DNA of 59,226 bases, taken from positions 1-59,226 of the forward strand of contig JQKK01000023.1 of the NCBI GenBank assembly GCA_000746015.1. Reading direction: 5' to 3'. Under the pieces are notes generated by a model, which saw only the letters and a list, made by a program, of their open reading frames with translations, searched no databases and had not been told where the DNA came from. Of this stretch, positions 33,208 to 39,463 are shown piece after piece. Position numbers and translations under genes: made by a program. The number at the start of each line of letters is the position of its first letter. The stretch's first letter is position 1. The stretch is from Lachnospiraceae bacterium MA2020 (GTDB taxonomy: Bacteria; Bacillota; Clostridia; Lachnospirales; Lachnospiraceae).

Positions 33208-33795
33208 ATGAAAAACGAAAAGATCACTAAAATTAGCTATGCCGGTCTTATGGCAGCTCTTTGCTTTGTTGGTTATGAGCTTTTCCCTGCAATTAATGCA
33301 TCAGGCACAAAGGTTCATATTGGTAATGCTTTTGTTGTACTTGGCGCTTTATTGCTTGGAGGACTTTATGGTGGACTTGCCGGAGCAGTAGGACTTTCAA
33401 TTGCAGATATTGTTTCAGGATATGCAGCTTCAGCGCCAAGAACGTTCATCTGCAAGCTTGTGATAGGGCTTATAGTAGGTCTTGTGGCTAATAAAATTGC
33501 AAATAATTCAAATGACAATCAAAAGGGATATGTGCTTAAATGGTCAGCTATTGCAGCTTTTGCGGGACTTGGATTTAACTGCATATTCGAGCCTTCATTA
33601 AAATATTTATGGTATACCATACTTATTCCAAATTCAGAAAAGGCCGCTTCTGCGATCAATGCTCTTGTGGCTGTTACAACATATGCTACTATAATCAATG
33701 CAGTTATAAATTCAGTTATCGCTATAGTTCTTTATAATGCACTCAGACCGGCGTTGTTCAAGGCTAATATTCTACCGGAATCACTGCAGCATTAA
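33208..33795 (+). CDS. ECF transporter S component
   Basis: A 195-aa membrane protein with about six helices and the S-component pattern: N-terminal A-L-M-A-A-L-C-F-V-like segment, V-H-I-G-N-A-F-V-V-L-G-A-L-L-L-G-G-L-Y-G-G (substrate-site loop) and F-I-C-K-L-V-I-G. It would bind a vitamin or precursor outside and dock on the shared EcfAAT module, which is not encoded here and must be chromosomal. The subfamily (near ECF-ribofla_trS/DUF1393) does not tell the ligand. GGAGG precedes the ATG. A hairpin (CTGGATATA...TATATCCAG, about 33099-33148) lies upstream; I recognise no riboswitch class in it. Confidence 0.85.
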   Translation: MKNEKITKISYAGLMAALCFVGYELFPAINASGTKVHIGNAFVVLGALLLGGLYGGLAGAVGLSIADIVSGYAASAPRTFICKLVIGLIVGLVANKIANNSNDNQKGYVLKWSAIAAFAGLGFNCIFEPSLKYLWYTILIPNSEKAASAINALVAVTTYATIINAVINSVIAIVLYNALRPALFKANILPESLQH

Positions 33796-33868
33796 CTAAT
33801 TCTTATGATAATAAATAGCCAGAAACAGATTGTACTGATAAAAATACAATTTATTTCTGGCTATTATA

Positions 33869-33919
33869 TTGCGTTTTTTGTTAGCATGTGCTAATATTAC
33901 ATCGTTAGCAAAAGCTAAC
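33869..33919 (+). promoter_or_regulatory. GTTAG-box promoter of candidate sRNA 2
   Basis: TTGCGT (33869-33874), 17 bp, TAATAT (33892-33897). Boxes GTTAGCATGTGCTAAT (33880-33895) and the perfect palindrome-type GTTAGCAAAAGCTAAC (33904-33919) cover spacer/-10 and start site, as at the first sRNA. Confidence 0.8.
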
Positions 33920-33990
33920 CGACATACAACTTTTAGATTTCTCCTATTCAGAGCCAGTTACGATAGAGCCAGTCGTAACTGGCATTTTCA
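33904..33990 (+). ncRNA. Candidate iron-regulated small RNA 2
   Basis: Transcription from the box-controlled promoter would end at the hairpin GCCAGTTACGA (33953-33963), 9-base loop, TCGTAACTGGC (33973-33983), ATTTT. The RNA is about 85 nt with no ORF. An unpaired TTTCTCCTATTC (33938-33949) before the terminator is complementary to AGGAGAAA-type ribosome binding sites. Layout and C/U-rich seed match candidate 1, 950 bp away, though the sequences are otherwise different. The rest of the 487-bp gap up to 34283 holds another terminator and the next promoter. Confidence 0.62.
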
Positions 33991-34023
33991 TGTTTAAACG
34001 AGTTTTGTGGTTTAAAAGAGAGG

Positions 34024-34053
34024 AAGCCGCGACACTTTCAATCGCGGCTTTTT
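34024..34053 (+). terminator. Second terminator downstream of candidate sRNA 2
   Basis: AAGCCGCGA, 9-base loop, TCGCGGCTT, T5. It backs up the hairpin 40 bp upstream, or ends an extended form of the RNA. Confidence 0.85.
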
Positions 34054-34225
34054 GAGGGAGTATGAAAAAGGGTTTATATAATAAAAGCTAAATCTGGATG
34101 TGTACTTCCAGATGTCCTTGCTTTTGATGAGTATATAATAGCATCTGTATATGAACAAAATTCGACGTCAAGATAAATTGTTCATAAAAAAGTTCTTAAT
34201 AAAACTTTATAATTGAAAAATGTGA

Positions 34226-34255
34226 TATAATACAAAATACATCGCGTCACGCGAT
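34226..34255 (+). promoter_or_regulatory. Extended -10 promoter and 5' stem-loop
   Basis: TGTGA-TATAAT (-10 at 34226-34231) is an extended -10. The predicted mRNA starts near the perfect stem ATCGCG-TCA-CGCGAT (34241-34255), a 5' stem-loop that may protect the transcript or bind a regulator. Confidence 0.5.
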
Positions 34256-34282
34256 ATTATGTTACGAAGGGGATAGTAAACA

Positions 34283-35134
34283 ATGACAGGAAGAGAACTA
34301 TATTTAAAACTTAGGGATATGCAGAATATTCCTAACTCACATGAGAATTGGGCAGAGTACAGGGAAAAGGTTACTGATTATCTGATACGTCATTCAGATA
34401 ATGATAGATCTATTGCGATTCTTGGGGCAGGTAAGTGTGATGACGTAGATCTTGCAAAGTTGAAGCAGCATTTCTTTTCAATCACGCTCATTGACAGAAA
34501 TGAAGATGCAATGAAGGAAGCTTTGGAGAAATACGGATTAAGCAATGATCCTGATGTTGAGATTGTCGTAAAGGATTTTATTGGAATTACCGATGAAATG
34601 TACAGTGATTATGCTGAAGCTATGATCACCGAGCTTAATAAGAAGGGCAAGGATACAGATGTTGAACAGGCTGCCATTGCTATGATAAATAAGCTTGATG
34701 AGATATTTGATACCATAAAAGACTATAATCCAAATCTTGGAATACAGCAGTATGACTATGTAGCAGCTCTTGGTGTGCACAGCCAGCTTGTAAACATGCT
34801 TATATGGATATGGGCAGTTGGTCTTTCAAATATTGGAAAAAGCGAACGTACTTTGGAAATGCGTGCTAAAAGGGAAGATGCAATGATCGTGCATAAGTTC
34901 AACGATCAGCTGCTTCTTATGGCAAGACGTGGTGTATTCTTAGGCTGTGAAATGAGCCGTGCCGGTATGAGCGGTGGCGTAGAAGGTGCACTGCAGGCTA
35001 TGGGTGATATGCATGGCAGAAATGAGCATAAACAAGTACATCTCGAGGGGGTTGCATCTGTAACATGGCCATTTGATCCTCAGCAGAATATACTGTATCA
35101 GATGTGCCTAATGAATATTAAAACTAACGTGTAA
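34283..35134 (+). CDS. Methyltransferase-like protein of unknown function
   Basis: A 283-aa soluble protein. Residues 40-80 (SIAILGAGKCDDVDL ... ITLIDRNEDAMKEALEKYG) have a Rossmann glycine motif and the acidic residue after strand 2 as in class I SAM-dependent methyltransferases. The remainder (DAMIVHKFNDQLLLMARRG, C-terminal GVASVTWPFDPQQNILYQ) does not match a family I know. AAGGGGATAG precedes the ATG. It overlaps in transcription with a Cof-type phosphatase gene 11 bp downstream. A methyltransferase role is inferred from the fold motif alone. Confidence 0.7.
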   Translation: MTGRELYLKLRDMQNIPNSHENWAEYREKVTDYLIRHSDNDRSIAILGAGKCDDVDLAKLKQHFFSITLIDRNEDAMKEALEKYGLSNDPDVEIVVKDFIGITDEMYSDYAEAMITELNKKGKDTDVEQAAIAMINKLDEIFDTIKDYNPNLGIQQYDYVAALGVHSQLVNMLIWIWAVGLSNIGKSERTLEMRAKREDAMIVHKFNDQLLLMARRGVFLGCEMSRAGMSGGVEGALQAMGDMHGRNEHKQVHLEGVASVTWPFDPQQNILYQMCLMNIKTNV

Positions 35135-35145
35135 AGGTATATTGA

Positions 35146-35931
35146 ATGTCTAAAATTGTTTTTTTTGATCTGGATCGCACAACATGGGATGACCATATGA
35201 ATGTTCCGGAAAGTACTATTAAAGCTATAAGTGAATTGCATGATAATGGACATCTTGCATTCATATGTACAGGCAGAGCTCGCGCTAATGTAGCCGATGA
35301 AAGAATTGAAGAGATCGGTTTTGATGGTGTAGTGGCTGCCTGTGGAAATCATATAGAATTTAATGGTAAGGTTTTATATGAAAATATTTTATCAGAAAAG
35401 CTTGTTGATAAGGCCTTGAAGCTTTTTAAGAATAATAACTTACCGGTTATTATTGAAGGCCCTCATTATCATTGGTTTGATTCGAAAGGATTCAGCCAGG
35501 AAAAGTTTGTAAAAATGCTCAAGGATGAAATGGGAGACAAAGCTAAGGAAATGGACGATTTTTCAACAGACGAGAAGGTTAATAAATTTACAGTTAATAT
35601 CCTGCCTCAGTCTGATGTTGATACCGTTGTCAAGGAACTTGATGATGACTTGGACTTTATTGTTCACTACAATAAGGCCATTGAATTTATTCCAAAGGGA
35701 TCTTCGAAGGCTACTGGGATAGAGCGCGTATGTAACATCTTTAATATTGACCATGAGGATGTTTACGCGATCGGTGACGGTCCAAACGATATCGATATGC
35801 TTAACTATGTTAAACATAGTATCGTAATGGGTAACGGCACAGATGATGCCAAGGCTGCTGCGGAATATGTAACAACAGATATCCATGATAATGGTGTGTA
35901 TAATGCCATGAAACATTATGCTCTGATCTAA
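35146..35931 (+). CDS. Cof-type HAD-IIB phosphatase
   Basis: A 261-aa cytosolic phosphatase. Motif I is F-F-D-L-D-R-T (nucleophile and acid Asp), motif II I-C-T-G-R, motif III lysine in G-S-S-K-A-T-G and motif IV G-D-G-P-N-D-I-D-M. Cap type C2B. Such enzymes dephosphorylate sugar phosphates or FMN/PLP-type cofactors; the substrate is unknown. It is the second gene of the operon with the methyltransferase-like gene. The start has only a weak AAAGG, so translation may be coupled. Confidence 0.9.
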   Translation: MSKIVFFDLDRTTWDDHMNVPESTIKAISELHDNGHLAFICTGRARANVADERIEEIGFDGVVAACGNHIEFNGKVLYENILSEKLVDKALKLFKNNNLPVIIEGPHYHWFDSKGFSQEKFVKMLKDEMGDKAKEMDDFSTDEKVNKFTVNILPQSDVDTVVKELDDDLDFIVHYNKAIEFIPKGSSKATGIERVCNIFNIDHEDVYAIGDGPNDIDMLNYVKHSIVMGNGTDDAKAAAEYVTTDIHDNGVYNAMKHYALI

Positions 35932-35937
35932 TTAAGA

Positions 35938-35973
35938 TAGCGCGGATGTACCGTTTTTAGCACATCCGCGCTA
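35938..35973 (+). terminator. Terminator of the methyltransferase-HAD operon
   Basis: TAGCGCGGATGT, 12-base loop, ACATCCGCGCTA: 12-bp GC-rich stem; the T-rich part follows weakly. Confidence 0.8.
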
Positions 35974-36023
35974 ATTGTCTATACATCTCTTTTATGATAC
36001 CATGAAAATAGGGGGAATAGGGG

Positions 36024-38528
36024 ATGAAGACTACACAAGAATTAGAAAATTTCATCATATCAAATTTTGATAATGCTCTTAAAGAGCATCATATAAAGCT
36101 CTATTTTCAGCCTGTGATCCGCACTATATCAAGAAAAGTATGCGGAGCAGAGGTTCTTTCAAGATGGATAGATCCAGAAATCGGTTTTTTAAATCCAGGA
36201 CAGTATATAAAAACTTTAGAGAATAAGCGGCTTATCCATAAATTAGATTCTTATATTATATGGGAAGTGTGTAATGGATATAGAAAGTCTTTAAGTAAGG
36301 ATAAAAATGTACTGCCTATTTCTTTCAATATTTCAAGGATTGATTTTGAAATGTGTGATATGGTTGCTGTTGTGGAAGAAGCCGTCACCCATTTTGAAAT
36401 CCCACGGGAACTAATAAATATTGAAATAACGGAAAGTGCTTTAAATGATAACTCAGATCTTATAAGAAGCAGTATCGAAAGGTTTCAGAGTGCCGGATAC
36501 CATGTCTGGATGGATGATTTTGGTGCCGGATACTCGTCACTTAATGTTCTTAAAGAATATACGTTTGACGAACTGAAAATTGATATGATGTTTCTTATCA
36601 ATTTTGACACAAGAGGTCGAGCTATACTCCGTGCTGTTGTCGATATGGCAAAGGCACTTGGTATACAGACGCTTGCGGAAGGTGTTGAAACAGAAGAGGA
36701 GTATCAATTCCTACTGTCTATCGGATGTGAAAAAGTCCAAGGGTATCTATTTGGAAAGCCTTTACCATACTATGAATTTCTTGAGAATCTTCGGATACAT
36801 GAAATCGATATGGAGATGCAGTGGGAAAGGCACTATTATGACATTATAGGAAGTGTAAATGTTATAAGTCAGTCGCCTTTTATTTTTGAACATTCAGATA
36901 AAACAGAGCTTATTAAAGAAATGAATGCGATTCCACTTGCAATAATCGAACTTGCAAATGACACTGTAAGTTTCCTATATTCCAATGCAGCATTCATAAA
37001 AGAATTAAATATAATCGGGATTGATAATGCAAAAGATGCGCTTCATAAATTTCGTACAGCGCGGATATTATCAGGAAATAAGCTGCTAAAGATATTTAAG
37101 AAAACCAAAATATCCGGGCATGAAAATGTAACCATCACAGAAAATGGTCAGTATTTTGCCATACGGACTCAATTAATAACCAGAGAAAATGAAAGATATG
37201 CCATGCTCATATCTTTTGAAAATCTTTCAAAGACAGATATTAGCCGTAAGGAGCGGCTGGATAAGATATTAAGAAATATATATTCCATGTATGACGGTGT
37301 TTATGTCTTAAATGTCACTGATGGACTTATAGAAACCTTATATCTCACCTATGATTCATATAAATACAATGATCAGATCGACTATGGAGAATTCGTAGAA
37401 AACTTTATCTATCAGAAGATATATATTGACGATAGAGAAATAGTACAAAGATTTCTTGCTGTAGATACGATTTATGACAGAGTATGTGCAAGCGATAACG
37501 GCTTGATCAGTATTCAGATAAGGGTATGCGACATACATAAAAATCACAGTTGGAAGGTACTTATTGCATTAAAGGCTGGAAATAGTGATGTTCTTTTTCT
37601 GCTCAAAGATGCGGACACTGTGACTATTCAAAAAGCATCAGATGAAATCGAAGATAATACGGGTATTTCAGATGCATTATTATGGAAGACCCTTTTGCAA
37701 AACAGTTCACTGGGTATTTTTTGGAAAGACAAGAACCGCAGATTTCTTGGTGCAAACAAGGTGTTTTTAGACTACTACAATATGGAAGGTCCTGAAGTAA
37801 TACTTGGAAAAAATGACGAGGAAGTAGGGTGGCATATTGATCCGGGGCCATATAAAAGCGATGAAGAAAGCGTGATAAATGACGGAAATATAACTAGAGA
37901 TGTTCCAGGAAAATGCATTGTTAACGGAGCTGAAAGAAATATTGCCGCAAGTAAAATGCCGATATACAAAGATGGACAACGTGTAGGGCTATTAGGATAT
38001 TTCAGGGATATTACTGATACATCAGGCATAGCAAATGCAAAAACATCTACAACAGATCATCTGACAGGACTTTTGAATACAAGAGGTATGATGGAGATCA
38101 TGTTCAGATATGTCGATAGTTATGAAATCAATGAGCAGGACTTTTACTGCATGTTGATATCGATAGATAACTTTGATGAGATTATTTATATTCACGGAAA
38201 GCATATGGCTGGAAGCATACTTAAAACAATCTCAAAAGCAATTACAAATTTATGTAAAAATACCTGTAATGTAGGAAGGCTTAGTGGAGACAAAATTATC
38301 ATTTTGGGACAATTTGCTGATCCTTGTGAGCCAGTCAGACTTCAGGAAAGATTAAGAGATACTATATCTTCTATACATTCGGTTGATGGAAGGCCATGTA
38401 CATTCTATCCGGCTTTAGGATTTGCACTATATTCTGAAAATAAAAATATAGATGAATTGATACAGGCTTCAAGAAAAAAGATGTACGAAGATCATAAGAA
38501 ACATATGGATCGTTTTGATTCAACATAA
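36024..38528 (+). CDS. EAL-PAS-GGDEF protein, probable c-di-GMP phosphodiesterase
   Basis: An 834-aa cytosolic protein with an unusual order: EAL first. The EAL domain (about 10-260) has E-V-L at 43-45, F-N-I-S, E-I-T-E-S, D-D-F-G-A-G-Y-S-S, L-K-I-D, L-A-E-G-V-E-T and Q-G-Y-L-F-G-K-P, all residues for c-di-GMP hydrolysis. A middle region (280-540) has weak PAS-like character. A clear PAS domain (about 550-665; LGIFWKDKNRRFLGANK) precedes a GGDEF domain (about 670-830) whose signature is R-L-S-G-D-K-I at 752-758, so cyclase activity is doubtful and a GTP-binding sensory role more likely. Monocistronic. Confidence 0.9.
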   Translation: MKTTQELENFIISNFDNALKEHHIKLYFQPVIRTISRKVCGAEVLSRWIDPEIGFLNPGQYIKTLENKRLIHKLDSYIIWEVCNGYRKSLSKDKNVLPISFNISRIDFEMCDMVAVVEEAVTHFEIPRELINIEITESALNDNSDLIRSSIERFQSAGYHVWMDDFGAGYSSLNVLKEYTFDELKIDMMFLINFDTRGRAILRAVVDMAKALGIQTLAEGVETEEEYQFLLSIGCEKVQGYLFGKPLPYYEFLENLRIHEIDMEMQWERHYYDIIGSVNVISQSPFIFEHSDKTELIKEMNAIPLAIIELANDTVSFLYSNAAFIKELNIIGIDNAKDALHKFRTARILSGNKLLKIFKKTKISGHENVTITENGQYFAIRTQLITRENERYAMLISFENLSKTDISRKERLDKILRNIYSMYDGVYVLNVTDGLIETLYLTYDSYKYNDQIDYGEFVENFIYQKIYIDDREIVQRFLAVDTIYDRVCASDNGLISIQIRVCDIHKNHSWKVLIALKAGNSDVLFLLKDADTVTIQKASDEIEDNTGISDALLWKTLLQNSSLGIFWKDKNRRFLGANKVFLDYYNMEGPEVILGKNDEEVGWHIDPGPYKSDEESVINDGNITRDVPGKCIVNGAERNIAASKMPIYKDGQRVGLLGYFRDITDTSGIANAKTSTTDHLTGLLNTRGMMEIMFRYVDSYEINEQDFYCMLISIDNFDEIIYIHGKHMAGSILKTISKAITNLCKNTCNVGRLSGDKIIILGQFADPCEPVRLQERLRDTISSIHSVDGRPCTFYPALGFALYSENKNIDELIQASRKKMYEDHKKHMDRFDST

Positions 38529-38532
38529 TAAG

Positions 38533-38568
38533 AAAAAGCAGCCAGGATAAGACATTCTGGCTGCTTTG
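38533..38568. terminator. Two-way terminator between EAL and thiT genes
   Basis: AAGCAGCCAG, 11-base loop, CTGGCTGCTT with A-run before and T-run after; serves both convergent genes. Confidence 0.88.
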
Positions 38569-38572
38569 TACA

Positions 38573-39274
38573 TTATCTGATGACTGTTTTTAATCCTGCA
38601 TCATTTTCCTGATCACTATAAACTGTATTTCTTACAATCCTTATGCCGTTTGCAACTGCAGGAACGAATAAAATTGCAGTTGTTGCAACTGCTTCAGGCA
38701 ATATATATGTAAGATTATATCCGAGTGTGTATATCATTGGATTCATGCCCTCCGGAGCATAGGATGCAAAAAATACATAACCGGATATTACATGCATGAT
38801 ATATCTTCCTAAAACTCCCAGTAAATATCCCTTTACAAGACCATTCTGCTTTTTAGCAAAGATACCTGAAAGACCAAGTGCGCCAAAAGCAAGCGGATAA
38901 TCAAGAAGAACCTGGATCGGATGATAAATGTAAGGCTGGATCACAAGCTGAAGAAATCCATAGGCAACGCCTGCAAGTATTCCTACATTTGCACCATAGA
39001 CATATCCAACAAGGCAGATAAAGAACATTGAAAAGAGTGTAACTGATCCGCCAAACGGGAGTGATGTCAGCTTGATGAAAGAAGCTATAACTGCCAATGC
39101 CATTGCCATAGCACAAAAGGCTAATTCCTTGGCAGACATTTTCTTGGAATTGTTCTTATGAACTGCTAGAATCAGCAGAAAAGCGATGATAAGTACCGCT
39201 GTCATTAATACATAACCCAAAGATGTAGGAATGTATTCGTAAGCATCAGGTGACCAATTGAAAAAAAGTGACAT
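38573..39274 (-). CDS. thiT: Thiamine-specific ECF transporter S component ThiT
   Basis: A 233-aa membrane protein. After one extra N-terminal helix (residues 15-40) comes the six-helix ThiT core with K-E-L-A-F-C-A-M-A-M-A-L-A, GGSVTLFSMFFICLVGYVYG and the thiamine-site Y-P-L-A-F-G-A-L-G-L-S-G. It binds thiamine outside and needs the host EcfA/A'/T module. It is preceded by a TPP riboswitch, which confirms the ligand. The AAGGAGG site is within the riboswitch expression platform. Confidence 0.93.
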   Translation of the reverse strand: MSLFFNWSPDAYEYIPTSLGYVLMTAVLIIAFLLILAVHKNNSKKMSAKELAFCAMAMALAVIASFIKLTSLPFGGSVTLFSMFFICLVGYVYGANVGILAGVAYGFLQLVIQPYIYHPIQVLLDYPLAFGALGLSGIFAKKQNGLVKGYLLGVLGRYIMHVISGYVFFASYAPEGMNPMIYTLGYNLTYILPEAVATTAILFVPAVANGIRIVRNTVYSDQENDAGLKTVIR

Positions 39275-39279
39275 AAAAA

Positions 39280-39405
39280 AACCTCCTTAAGGTAGGAGGG
39301 GAGCGCAAAAACGCTTATTGCCTTCCTACGCTGGTATTATCCAGTTCAGGTGTTGAGGGTATTCGACTTAAATGTCGGAAATCTCAGCTAAAGCTCCCCT
39401 GGCAT
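39280..39405 (-). ncRNA. TPP riboswitch controlling thiT
   Basis: Read on the minus strand, the conserved TPP aptamer blocks occur in order: GGGGAGC, GCTGAGA, ACCC, ACCTGA-CTGGATAATACCAG and CGTAGGAAG (plus 39320-39402). The expression platform is CCTCC-taccttaa-GGAGG followed by T7, running straight into the ATG. It is at once a terminator and a Shine-Dalgarno sequestor. A GCTCCCC just before it (plus 39298-39304) can instead pair with the aptamer's GGGGAGC, freeing the site when TPP is low. Confidence 0.96.
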
Positions 39406-39463
39406 GATTGGTATAATATTAACGATTTGATTGTAAACTTTTAAATTTCTGCTGTCAATACAG

